DNA of 11,497 bases from UMGS1052 sp045580005. Its GTDB lineage: Bacteria > Bacillota > Clostridia > Oscillospirales > CAG-382. The stretch spans positions 1 to 11,497 of the forward strand of contig JAZNMZ010000055.1 of NCBI GenBank assembly GCA_045580005.1, given 5' to 3'. Below the pieces are notes generated by a model. That model saw nothing but the letters and a program-made list of their open reading frames with translations. It was not told the DNA's origin and did not search any database. Below are positions 1-7,825 of the stretch, piece by piece. Made by a program: the position numbers and the translations under genes. The stretch's first letter is position 1. Every line of letters starts with the position of its first letter.

Positions 1-53
1 CCAAGGAGTTGACTCTCTACCTTGTCTTCCTAAGACCGCTTGGCCTCCGACTT
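1..53. other. BGI/MGI sequencing adapter with 10-base index (assembly artefact)
   Basis: Read on the minus strand from 53 to 22, this is the 32-base BGI/MGI read-1 3' adapter as I remember it (starts AAGTCGGAGG, ends AGGAAGACAA). Bases 21 to 12 are then a 10-base index, and bases 11 to 1 are the start of the next adapter block (CAACTCCTTGG). The block order adapter-index-adapter is exactly that of a DNBSEQ read running off a short insert. In the frame of the downstream gene this stretch carries stops at 10-12 and 31-33, and good protein similarity begins only at codon 55. Genomic sequence therefore starts at about base 54. The adapter match is from memory of the published adapter, not from a search. 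Confidence 0.96.
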
Positions 54-2265
54 TGAAACAATAAAAGCAATCGACCCTGCCTGCGCCTTTGGCGTAAGTC
101 CGTTTGGTATATACGCAAACAAGGGCTCAGCAACACCGGTGCTCGGAAGCGAAACGAACGGGCTTGAATCCTACTTCTCGCTCTACTGCGACCCGCTCGC
201 ATGGGCAAAGGGCGGATATGTAGATTATCTCGCACCTCAGGTATACTGGGCGTTCAACACATCTGCCGCGCCGTTTGACACCGTTTCAAAGTGGTGGAAC
301 GCGAATCTCGACGGCACGGGAGTGAAGCTCTATATAGGACACGCAGCACACAAAGTGGCGGATTTTGCAAAGAATGAGCTGCCCTGTCAGGTAGAATTTA
401 CAAGAACACTGCTCACCTGCAAGGGAAGTATCTTCTACGGATATGCATATATAAAGGATAAAAGCACAGGTCTTGCCGACAAACTTGCCGAAATATATGC
501 AGAACCACTCTCATATTCTGAGATCTCATCAAACGGCAAAATTGCCGCCATAAACTATCCGTCATCAGGCTATAAGGCAAGCGCAAGCTCGCAGTATATG
601 CTCGGCTCGTCAGACCCTGCATACCCCATTACTCTCAATGACAATCCCGTGTCGCGAACAAAGGACGGATATTTCAGCCTTTACACATCGCTCTCGCAGG
701 GCGAGAACAGCTATGTTGTAAAGCAGGGCGATATGTCAGTATCACACACTGTTACATACACCACAAAGACAGCGGCGGTGGTAAACACGCTTCCCTCTTT
801 TGATATAACAGACACTACTCCCGACTGCGAAACTTGGATAAGCGGCGGCGACACTGTTACTTTTTCTTGTACGGCTCCTGCCGGTGCGACTGTTACAGTA
901 AGGGTCGGCGGTGCAAGCGCTACACTCTCGCCGACCCTCGGCGCAAAGCCGTCTGCGGGTAAACATATAAAAGAAGTTTACAAAGGCTCTATAAAATTCA
1001 GTTCTTTTGCTCCCGCGGGTCAAATAGTGGACCTCGGCACAATCACCTTTACCGCAAAGAGCGGCAGCAACAGCGTGTCGAAATCTGTCGGTCTTATGAA
1101 AGAAATCGGTGCAGGTGCGTATATATACGCTCAGGCTGAAAAAGACTATACCCATCTCAAAAAATCGCCGACCTCATCCTTCTACGACGACTACACGCCT
1201 ACATCAAAGGGTATGCGCGATTATATCATCGGATTCAGCCAGGGATACTATAAGCTCAAGTTCGGCGGCTATATCGACAGCTCGCTTGTGAGTGTGGTTG
1301 AGGGACAGCCGCTATATGACAATATTGCAACATCCGCGACAATGGAGGTTGTAAGCAGCGATATTATGAACTACGACGGCAACTACACCGAACTGCGCTT
1401 CGGCGTACTCGAAAATGTGCCTGTCGATGTATGGGTGGACGGCAGCGAGATTACAATCGTGCTCTACTGCACAAATCCTCAGAATATGCCGCAGATGGAC
1501 TTTGTGGAAAACCCGCTCTTCTCGTCTGTTTCGGTAAAGGCAGGTGCAAGCGGAAAGACTGTTCTTTATACCGCAAAGCTCAAGAACGCCGACAACTACT
1601 ACGGATTTAATCTCTCGTACGACAAGAGCTTTGTTGTTATCAGATTCAACAATCCCATAACAACCTACAATACCGACAAGCCTCTCGCCGACAAGCTGAT
1701 ATTTGTCGACGCAGGTCACGGCGGTGAGGATATCGGCGCAAGAGGTGCTGGCGATCCCGAGCTCGGCATGTTTGAAAGCCAGCTCAATCTTCTTATTGCA
1801 AACGACCTTGCAAAAAAGCTTGCAGACCTCGGTGCAACAGTTTACACAACAAGAACAGAGGATGTAACCTACTCGCTGTATGACAGACTTGACATGATAG
1901 ATGCCGTGCAGCCCGATATGCTCATATCGGTACATCACAACTCTGTTGCCGACAGCGCAAACGCGGCAAAGGCAAGAGGATTCCTCTCGCTTTATTCCAA
2001 CAACTCAGGCATAATGCTCGCAAAGACAGTTTCGGACACAGTATCCGATATGCTCAATCGTTATCAGCGAGCCTCTGCCTATCAGATGCTCGCGGTTGTG
2101 CGTGACCACAGATTTCCGTCAACTCTTGCCGAGATGAGCTTCATCTCAAATGTAGAGGAGTTCCAGTGGACTCTCACAGAGGGTAACATCGAGCGCTCTG
2201 CCGATGCTTTGGTGCAGGGAATACTCAACTTCTACAAGAAGCAGGAAGCATTTATGCAGTATTGA
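54..2265 (+). CDS. Glycosidase-like / N-acetylmuramoyl-L-alanine amidase, 5'-truncated
   Basis: Exported cell-wall hydrolase by inference; the N-terminus, including any signal peptide, lies beyond the contig end. The frame opens at 55 and any upstream start is adapter. Bases 55-510 resemble family-10-like glycosidases (GHL10): FGVSPFGIYAN, then YVDYLAPQVYWAF, then LYIGHAAHK. Bases ~520-760 and ~810-1090 look like two Ig-like beta modules, ~1100-1310 resembles an SH3-type module (GYYKLKFGGYI), and ~1330-1680 looks AMIN-like. Bases 1690-2240 are an Amidase_3 domain, which cleaves the bond between muramic acid and L-alanine in peptidoglycan. Its zinc ligands are visible as His in DAGHGG (1717-1719), Glu in FESQLN (1774-1776) and His in SVHHN (1933-1935), and the catalytic Glu is in LAEMSF (2131-2133). 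All key amidase residues are present, so that activity is well supported; the N-terminal activity and middle-domain names are less sure. Nth follows after 19 bases. Confidence 0.88.
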
Positions 2266-2284
2266 TTATAGGTCCTATATAATA

Positions 2285-2923
2285 ATGAAAGAAAATCAAA
2301 AAAAGAAAAGAGTTGAAAGGATTACAGAAATCCTCTTTGACTTATACCCCAAAGCCGAGTGCTCGCTTGAATTTGAAAGCGACCCGTATAAGCTACTTGT
2401 CATGGCGCGCCTTTCGGCGCAGTGTACCGACGCAAGAGTGAATATTGTGTCGCGCGAGCTCTTCTCGGTCTACCCCACAGTCTTTGATATGGCAAAGGCT
2501 CCGCTTGACGAAATCGAAAGACTTGTGCGCCCATGCGGTCTTTATCGTACAAAAGCAAAGAGCATAAAGGAAATGAGCGAAATTCTCGCCGAAAAGTATG
2601 GTGGCAAGGTTCCGTCGGATATGGATGAGCTGCTTGCTCTGCCCGGTGTGGGCAGAAAAATCGCAAACCTCATCCGAGGCGACTACTTTGGTCTTGGCGG
2701 TATTGTGGCAGATACACACTGTATAAGGCTGAGTACTAGATTCGGTCTGTGCGACAGGGCAGATCCTGTTGCTGTTGAGCGCACTCTCGACGGTCTTGTG
2801 CCAAAAAACCTGCAGTCTGGCTACTGTCACAGAATGGTTTATTTCGGCAGAGATGTCTGCAAAGCGCAAAATCCAAGGTGCGAAAACTGCCCCTTAAAGG
2901 ATGAATGTGAATACGAAAGGTGA
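2285..2923 (+). CDS. nth: Endonuclease III (DNA glycosylase/AP lyase)
   Basis: Base-excision repair enzyme of 212 residues that removes oxidised pyrimidines and nicks the abasic site. The helix-hairpin-helix LPGVGRK carries the catalytic lysine K125, and the aspartate in VADTH is D143. The 18-residue spacing equals that of E. coli Nth (K120/D138). The C-terminus has the 4Fe-4S loop C-X6-C-X2-C-X5-C (C192, C199, C202, C208). I chose ATG 2285 because the protein then begins like other clostridial Nth proteins (Lys-rich, then ERITEILFDLYP). The frame stays open upstream to 2204, but that part only overlaps the amidase gene. The ribosome binding site is weak: only AGG within a palindrome at 2267-2279. 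It probably shares a transcript with the preceding amidase. The terminator overlaps its stop codon. Confidence 0.96.
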   Translation: MKENQKKKRVERITEILFDLYPKAECSLEFESDPYKLLVMARLSAQCTDARVNIVSRELFSVYPTVFDMAKAPLDEIERLVRPCGLYRTKAKSIKEMSEILAEKYGGKVPSDMDELLALPGVGRKIANLIRGDYFGLGGIVADTHCIRLSTRFGLCDRADPVAVERTLDGLVPKNLQSGYCHRMVYFGRDVCKAQNPRCENCPLKDECEYER

Positions 2924-2941
2924 GCCTGTGCTCACCTTTTT
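2916..2941 (+). terminator. Rho-independent terminator after nth
   Basis: The stem GGTGAGC (2919-2925) pairs with GCTCACC (2930-2936) around a CTGT loop. It is extended by AAA/TTT and followed by a run of five T. The stem contains the TGA stop codon of nth, so the hairpin starts inside the coding sequence. It separates the amidase-nth unit from the heat-shock operon. Confidence 0.92.
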
Positions 2942-2994
2942 CATGCGTTCATATAATATTAACAAGAAAAATTCAAGAAAAAACGCAAAAGCTC

Positions 2995-3023
2995 TTGACA
3001 AAAGAAAAAAATAGTGGTAAATT
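2995..3023 (+). promoter_or_regulatory. Sigma-A promoter of the heat-shock operon
   Basis: A perfect -35 TTGACA (2995-3000), a 17-base spacer and -10 TAAATT (3018-3023). The upstream 50 bases are A-rich and could act as an UP element. The expected transcript start is about 3029-3031, at the left edge of the CIRCE operator, so HrcA bound there would block initiation. Confidence 0.88.
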
Positions 3024-3031
3024 TAACAGTG

Positions 3032-3058
3032 TTAGCACTTGGGTGATTCGAGTGCTAA
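3032..3058 (+). promoter_or_regulatory. CIRCE operator (HrcA binding site)
   Basis: The inverted repeat TTAGCACTT (3032-3040), nine-base spacer, GAGTGCTAA (3050-3058) matches the CIRCE consensus (TTAGCACTC-N9-GAGTGCTAA) at 17 of 18 arm positions. The only change is the last base of the left arm. It lies just downstream of the -10 box and 27 bases before the hrcA start, the classic position for HrcA autoregulation. No second CIRCE is present before grpE, dnaK or dnaJ, so the whole operon appears to depend on this one site. Confidence 0.98.
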
Positions 3059-3070
3059 AATTTAAAAGAC

Positions 3071-3080
3071 AAGGAAGTGA
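3071..3080 (+). promoter_or_regulatory. Ribosome binding site that decides the hrcA start
   Basis: AAGGAAGTGA is a nine-of-ten match to AAGGAGGTGA. Its distance to TTG 3086 (five bases) is suitable, while GTG 3077 falls within the site itself. This argues for a TTG start. Confidence 0.8.
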
Positions 3081-3085
3081 GAGAT

Positions 3086-4204
3086 TTGGAATTAAGTGAC
3101 AGAAAAAAGCAAATATTAAAATCGGTCATTGACGCATACATTGACTCGGGCGAGCCTGTCGGTTCGAAATATCTCACAGCGTCGACAAACATATCTCTCT
3201 CGTCGGCGACAATCCGCAACGAAATGTCCGAGCTTGAAGAAATGGGCTATCTCGACAAGCCGCACACCTCGGCAGGCAGAGTGCCGTCGAGCATGGCATA
3301 CCGTCTTTATGTCGACGAGCTTATGGAAAGCTACAGGCTTACAATAGAGGAGCTCAATGTCATAAACGAGCTTATGAAATTCAAATCTGGCGAGCTTGAT
3401 AAGATAATCTCTCGGGCAGGCAAGATTATGTCCGACCTCACAGGCTGTGTGACTCTTGCTGTTACCGAAAGTCAGAGCGCAGGCAAGATCAGACGCTTTG
3501 ACACAGTGCCTGTTGACGCGAGCAGTTTTCTGCTTGTTATTATCACATCAGACGGCGAGGCAAGAAGCGAGCACATAAAGACAGAAAGCTACATCTCGGA
3601 TATATCGCTTTCAAGCCTCAAGTGCGCTCTTAACGACAATCTCACCGGTCTGACGCTTGACGAGATTACAATGCCGATTATTATGAAAGCAGAGCTTGAG
3701 GCAGGAGAGCTTTCATCTCTCATAAATCCCATCATCCGGCTTGCGTTCAGCTGTGCGGAAAACGACAGCGAGGGCAATGTCAAGATAAGCGGTATATCAA
3801 ATCTGCTGGCATATCCTGAATTTTCGGATGTAGAAAAGCTAAAGTCGATAATGGATGTTTTTGACAAGAAAAAGGGATATATCAGAAATCTCCTGACAGA
3901 CAGCGCACAGGCGCACAGTGAGTCGGGCGAGGAGTCTGAGGAGCGTATGCGCCCCTTTAATACAGAAAGCGGTCTTAAGGTATATATCGGCGACGAGAGC
4001 ACCTCATCGGCGCTGTCTGACACCAGCCTTGTGTTCTGTACGCTCCCGATGGGCGGCAGCGAGGCGGTTATCGGTATACTCGGTCCCAAGCGTATGGACT
4101 ACCGCAAGGTTGTATCGACTCTCAAGCAGTTTACCAGAAGTATAGAAAGAGCTATGGGAGAGCTTCCCTCTCACCCCGGCGAAGACACGGAGGACAATAA
4201 ATGA
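3086..4204 (+). CDS. hrcA: Heat-inducible transcription repressor HrcA
   Basis: Represses class I heat-shock genes by binding CIRCE; its activity in Firmicutes depends on GroEL. I chose TTG 3086 (372 residues, starting MELSDRKKQIL). AAGGAAGTGA at 3071-3080 matches the full anti-Shine-Dalgarno complement at nine of ten bases and sits five bases before this TTG. The alternative GTG at 3077 lies inside that ribosome binding site and would add only three residues. The N-terminal winged helix-turn-helix is clear: SATIRNEMSELEEMGYL, then the family signature HTSAGRVPS. The C-terminal part has VIGILGPKRMDYRKV, typical of the family end. An acidic stretch (ESGEESEER) before the C-terminal part and a hydrophilic tail look like linkers. 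The gene overlaps grpE by four bases (ATGA), suggesting translational coupling. Confidence 0.97.
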   Translation: MELSDRKKQILKSVIDAYIDSGEPVGSKYLTASTNISLSSATIRNEMSELEEMGYLDKPHTSAGRVPSSMAYRLYVDELMESYRLTIEELNVINELMKFKSGELDKIISRAGKIMSDLTGCVTLAVTESQSAGKIRRFDTVPVDASSFLLVIITSDGEARSEHIKTESYISDISLSSLKCALNDNLTGLTLDEITMPIIMKAELEAGELSSLINPIIRLAFSCAENDSEGNVKISGISNLLAYPEFSDVEKLKSIMDVFDKKKGYIRNLLTDSAQAHSESGEESEERMRPFNTESGLKVYIGDESTSSALSDTSLVFCTLPMGGSEAVIGILGPKRMDYRKVVSTLKQFTRSIERAMGELPSHPGEDTEDNK

Positions 4205-4761
4205 CAGAAAAAGACAACAAAGAAAATGTGTCGGGAGAAAAGAAAGACACAAAAAAGGCTCAGAGCAAAAAAAGCGAGCTTGACATATCAAAAAAGCTGC
4301 TTGCAGAGGCGACAGCAGAGCGCGACAGTCTGAAGGCAGAGCTTGCTGAGCAAAAAGATATGTACCTGCGCATACTTGCCGAATACGAAAACTACAGAAA
4401 CAGAACGGCGGCAGAAAAATCAAAGGCTTATTCCGACTCGGTCGCAGACACGGTTGCAAAATTTCTTCCGGTGCTCGATAATCTCGACAGAGCCTGTGCT
4501 TTCGGTGCAGGCGACGGACAGGACGAGTCAATAAAAGCAGGTGTCGAGATGATAAGAAAATCATTTATCGACATTCTGGAAAAGCTCGGCGTTTCCGAGA
4601 TCCCCTCTCAGGGCGAGCAATTCGACCCTGCGCTGCACAACGCCATTATGAAAGAAGACAATCCCGACATAGGCGAAAATGTGATAACAGAAGTGTTCCA
4701 GAAAGGCTACAAGCTGGGCGACAAGGTTATCCGCTACGCTATGGTTAAGGTTGCAAACTGA
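4201..4761 (+). CDS. grpE: Nucleotide exchange factor GrpE
   Basis: Co-chaperone of 186 residues that releases ADP from DnaK in the cytoplasm. The N-terminal ~35 residues are Lys/Glu/Ser-rich and likely disordered. A long coiled-coil helix follows (residues ~35-85, LLAEATAERDSLKAELAEQ and onward), carrying the family motif LAEYENYRNRT and then LPVLDNLDRA. The C-terminal beta domain has GEQFDPALHNA and ends with GYKLGDKVIRYAMVKV, the diagnostic GrpE signature. The start ATG 4201 has GGAGG at 4189-4193 and overlaps the hrcA stop (ATGA), so it is probably translationally coupled to hrcA. The downstream gap to dnaK is 35 AT-rich bases with no convincing promoter or operator. Length and motifs are normal for the family. 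Confidence 0.98.
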   Translation: MTEKDNKENVSGEKKDTKKAQSKKSELDISKKLLAEATAERDSLKAELAEQKDMYLRILAEYENYRNRTAAEKSKAYSDSVADTVAKFLPVLDNLDRACAFGAGDGQDESIKAGVEMIRKSFIDILEKLGVSEIPSQGEQFDPALHNAIMKEDNPDIGENVITEVFQKGYKLGDKVIRYAMVKVAN

Positions 4762-4796
4762 GTTAATAAATAATTTATATATTGGAGGAATTTATT

Positions 4797-6623
4797 ATGG
4801 GAAAGAGTATAGGTATAGACCTTGGTACAACAAACTCGTGCGTTGCCGTATTTGAAGGCGGCGAACCTGTCTTTATCGCAAACAGCGAGGGCGCAAGAAC
4901 AATGCCCTCTATCGTTGCTTTTTCAAAAACAGGCGAAAGACTCGTGGGCGATATGGCAAAGCGTCAGGCAATCACAAACCCCGAGAGAACAATCATCTCA
5001 ATAAAGAGAGATATGGGTACAGACCGCAAGGTTGTGGTTGACGACAAGCAGTACACTCCTCAGGAGATTTCTGCAATGATTCTTCAGAAGCTCAAGACAG
5101 AGGCAGAAAAATACCTCGGCACAACAGTAACAGAGGCTGTTATCACAGTTCCTGCTTACTTTACAGACGCACAGCGTCAGGCAACAAAGGACGCGGGCAA
5201 GATTGCCGGTCTTGAAGTAAAGAGAATCATCAATGAACCTACAGCGGCTGCTCTTGCTTACGGCATGGATAAAGAAGAGGAACAAAAAATTATGGTATTC
5301 GACCTCGGCGGCGGTACATTTGATGTTTCTATTCTCGAAATCGGCGACGGCGTTATCGAGGTTCTTGCAACAGCAGGTAACAACAGACTCGGCGGCGATG
5401 ACTTTGACGAGAGAATTATGAACTACATGGCAGATACCTTCAAGGCAAACGAGGGTATCGACCTGCGCAACGACAAGATGTCTCTGCAGAGACTCAGAGA
5501 CGCTGCAGAAAAGGCAAAAATTGAGCTTTCAGGCGTTACAACAACAAACATCAATCTCCCCTTTATCACAGCAGACGCAACCGGTCCCAAGCACTTTGAT
5601 ATGACTCTTACAAGAGCAAAATTCGACGAGCTCACAGCCGACCTTGTTCAGAAGACAATCACTCCCACAAAGCAGGCTCTTTCTGACGCAGGACTCTCTC
5701 CGTCCGAAATCACAAAGGTTCTTCTCGTTGGCGGTTCTTCAAGAATTCCTGCAGTACAGGAAGCTGTATAGAACTTTATCGGCAAGGAGCCTTTCAAGGG
5801 CATCAACCCCGACGAGTGCGTAGCGCTCGGTGCTGCAGTTCAGGGCGGTGTTATCAACCAGGATGTAAAGGGCGTTGTTCTTCTCGATGTTACTCCCCTT
5901 TCACTCGGTATCGAAACTCTCGGCGGCGTATTCAACAAGATTATCGAAAGAAACACAACAATCCCCGTAAAGAAGAGCCAAATATACTCGACAGCTGCCG
6001 ACAACCAGACATCTGTTGAAATCCATGTTCTTCAGGGCGAGCGCGAGATGGCGGCAGGCAACAGCACTCTCGGAAGATTCCACCTCGACGGCATTCCCGC
6101 AGCTCCCAGAGGAGTTCCTCAGATTGAGGTTACATTTGATATTGACGCAAACGGTATCGTAAATGTTACAGCAAAGGACCTCGGCACAGGCAAGGAACAG
6201 CACATCACAATCACATCCTCCACAAATATGTCAAAGGAAGATGTAGAAAAGGCTGTAAAGGACGCAGAAAAGTTTGCTGAGGAAGACAAGAAGCAGAGAG
6301 AAGCTGTTGATACAAAGAACCAGGCAGAAAGCCTCATCTTCCAGTGCGAAAAGACTCTTTCCGAGCTTGGCGACAAGGTAACAGAGGAAGAAAAGGCTCC
6401 CATCAACACCGCAAAGGATGCTCTCAAGGCAAAGCTTGACGCAGGAGCTTCGACAGAGGAGCTCAAGAACGCAATCGAGGAGCTCAACAAGGCATTCTAC
6501 GCAATCAGCGAAAAGCTCTACGCACAGGCACAGGCTGCTCAGCAGCAGGCACAGGGCGCAGGTCAGAGCGGCGCTACAAACGACGACGGCACAATCAATG
6601 CCGATTTTGAAGATAAAGACTGA
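4797..6623 (+). CDS. dnaK: Chaperone DnaK, interrupted by an in-frame TAG
   Basis: Hsp70 ATPase chaperone; 608 codons if the internal stop is read as an amino acid. The start is ATG 4797 behind GGAGG 4784-4788; an in-frame TTG at 4782 is ignored because it abuts that site. The ATPase domain shows IDLGTTNS, VPAYFTDAQRQ, NEPTAAALAYG, DLGGGTFDVS and VGGSSRIP, with the short Gram-positive-type arrangement. TAG at 5769-5771 (codon 325) splits VQEAV from NFIGKEPF; relatives have lysine there and AAG would need one base change. The same frame continues without other disruption through the interdomain linker VVLLDVTPLSLG (with residues from ~5874), the substrate-binding domain (TAADNQTSVEIHVLQGERE) and an Ala/Gln-rich lid, ending in an acidic tail (NADFEDKD). 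As written, translation gives 324 residues, lacking the end of the ATPase domain and all substrate binding. Sequencing/assembly error or a strain nonsense mutation are the likely causes. Confidence 0.93.
5769..5771 (+). other. dnaK: Internal TAG stop in dnaK
   Basis: The codon reads TAG between GTA and AAC, in the same frame as both flanking DnaK segments. No insertion or deletion is needed to restore the protein, so this is a pure substitution. None of the ten gene ends visible in the window uses TAG (all are TGA or TAA), and no other recognised gene has an internal TAG. Confidence 0.97.
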
Positions 6624-6636
6624 TTAAAGGATAATT

Positions 6637-7785
6637 ATGGCAGATAAAAGAGATTATTATGAGGTTCTAGGTCTCACAAAGGGCGCGAGCGACGACGAGA
6701 TAAAAAAGTCGTTCCGCAAGCTTGCCAAAAAATATCACCCGGACTTAAATCCGGGTGACAAAGAGGCCGAAAGAAACTTCAAGGAGGTAAACGAAGCCTA
6801 CGAGGTGCTGTCCGATAGCGACAAAAAGGCTCGCTACGATGCCTACGGTCACGCAGGAGTCGACCCCAATTTCGGCGCCGGCGCAGGCGGCGGTGGCTTC
6901 GGAGGCTTTGGCGGATTTTCCGACTTTGGCGATATCGGCGATATTTTCTCGAGCTTCTTCGGCGGCGGCGCGTCGTCCTCTCAGAGAAGAAACGCTCCGA
7001 CAAGAGGACAGGACAGAGAAATCCGTATCACAATCGGCTTTGAGGAAGCTGCGTTCGGCTGTAAGAAATCTATCTCCTACAAGCGCATAGAAAAATGCTC
7101 GTGCTGCGGAGGCTCCGGCGCCGAGAAGGGCTCCTCCCCCGAGACCTGCCCCAACTGTCACGGCTCGGGACAGGTAAGAGTGCAGCAGAGAACGCCTTTC
7201 GGTGTCATGCAGTCAAGCCGTCCATGCTCAAACTGTAACGGCAAGGGCTCTGTTATAAAGAATCCCTGTAAGGACTGCGGCGGCACAGGATATATCGCAA
7301 AGACAAACTCTGCCGATGTCAATATTCCTGCAGGTATCGACAACAATCAGACAATCAAGCGCCAGGGCTACGGCGACGCAGGGCGCAACGGCGGACCAAG
7401 CGGCGATCTTTTTATCACCGTCAGCGTGAGAAGCCACGAGCTGTTTGAGCGCAAGGGCTATGACCTGTATTGCGAGATTCCTGTTTCATATGCAGAGGCG
7501 GCACTCGGAGCAACACTCCATGTTCCGACTCTTGAGGGCGACTATGAATATAGTATGCCGGAGGGCACACAGACCGGCACAACCTTTACTGCCAAGGGCA
7601 AGGGTATCACCCATATCGGCGGCAAGGGCAAGGGCAATCTTTACTTCACCGTCACGGTTGATATTCCGAAGAATCTCTCGGCAAAGCAAAAAGAGCTGTT
7701 GCGGCAGTTTGACGAAACTCTCGGCAATAAAAACAGCGTGAAGCGAAACAGTTTTTTTGAAAAAATGAAAAAGGCTTTCCAGTAA
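6637..7785 (+). CDS. dnaJ: Chaperone DnaJ (Hsp40)
   Basis: Class A J-protein of 382 residues that delivers substrates to DnaK and stimulates its ATPase. The J domain (residues ~5-70) holds the essential HPD at 34-36. A Gly/Phe-rich linker follows (~75-115, GGGFGGFGGFSDFGD). The two zinc centres are built from four CXXCXGXG repeats: CSCCGGSG, CPNCHGSG, CSNCNGKG and CKDCGGTG. The C-terminal substrate-binding and dimerisation part includes VPTLEGDYEYSMPEGTQ. The start ATG 6637 has AAAGGA ten bases upstream and lies 13 bases after the dnaK stop, so it is co-transcribed from the CIRCE promoter. All key residues are present. A strong perfect inverted repeat lies over the HPD codons (6735-6758). Confidence 0.98.
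   Translation: MADKRDYYEVLGLTKGASDDEIKKSFRKLAKKYHPDLNPGDKEAERNFKEVNEAYEVLSDSDKKARYDAYGHAGVDPNFGAGAGGGGFGGFGGFSDFGDIGDIFSSFFGGGASSSQRRNAPTRGQDREIRITIGFEEAAFGCKKSISYKRIEKCSCCGGSGAEKGSSPETCPNCHGSGQVRVQQRTPFGVMQSSRPCSNCNGKGSVIKNPCKDCGGTGYIAKTNSADVNIPAGIDNNQTIKRQGYGDAGRNGGPSGDLFITVSVRSHELFERKGYDLYCEIPVSYAEAALGATLHVPTLEGDYEYSMPEGTQTGTTFTAKGKGITHIGGKGKGNLYFTVTVDIPKNLSAKQKELLRQFDETLGNKNSVKRNSFFEKMKKAFQ
6735..6758 (+). repeat. Perfect 9-bp inverted repeat inside dnaJ at the HPD codons
   Basis: TCACCCGGA (6735-6743) and TCCGGGTGA (6750-6758) are exact reverse complements separated by CTTAAA. The arms are GC-rich and would form a stable mRNA hairpin about 100 bases after the start codon. It has no T-run, so it is not a terminator. 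It covers codons for HPD and the following residues, so the sequence may be explained by protein constraint plus chance. Confidence 0.6.
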
Positions 7786-7791
7786 CATAAG

Positions 7792-7823
7792 AAAAGAAGT
7801 CAGCATATGCTGACTTCTTTTTT
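7792..7823. terminator. Bidirectional rho-independent terminator (30-bp palindrome)
   Basis: Bases 7792-7821 form a perfect palindrome with half-site AAAAGAAGTCAGCAT. Read forward it ends in a T-run (7818-7823) six bases after the dnaJ stop codon. Read on the minus strand it also ends in four T and lies just after the stop of the small lipoprotein gene. It can therefore end both converging transcripts. Confidence 0.93.
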
Positions 7824-7825
7824 GC

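Noticed and set aside
40..54. TTG at 40 as the start of the amidase gene
   Set aside because: The codon lies inside the sequencing adapter, so the gene is truncated and its real start is not in the window.
1312..1938. 208-codon minus-strand open frame opposite the amidase gene
   Set aside because: It is antisense to a well-supported coding region, with no ribosome site or recognisable domain. Long antisense frames are common here because of the codon use of the real genes.
4762..4796. Possible separate promoter or CIRCE before dnaK
   Set aside because: The gap is AT-rich but has no -35/-10 pair and no TTAGCACTC-type repeat. Co-transcription with grpE is sufficient.
5769..5771. TAG in dnaK as a pyrrolysine codon
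   Set aside because: The position is a plain surface lysine in DnaK relatives and there are no pylS/pylT or methylamine genes in view. A one-base error or mutation is simpler.
6048..6623. Separate downstream gene encoding the DnaK C-terminal part from ATG 6048
   Set aside because: The frame is continuous with dnaK upstream to 5772, the ATG is an internal conserved methionine (GEREMAAG), and no good ribosome site precedes it. It is part of the interrupted dnaK.
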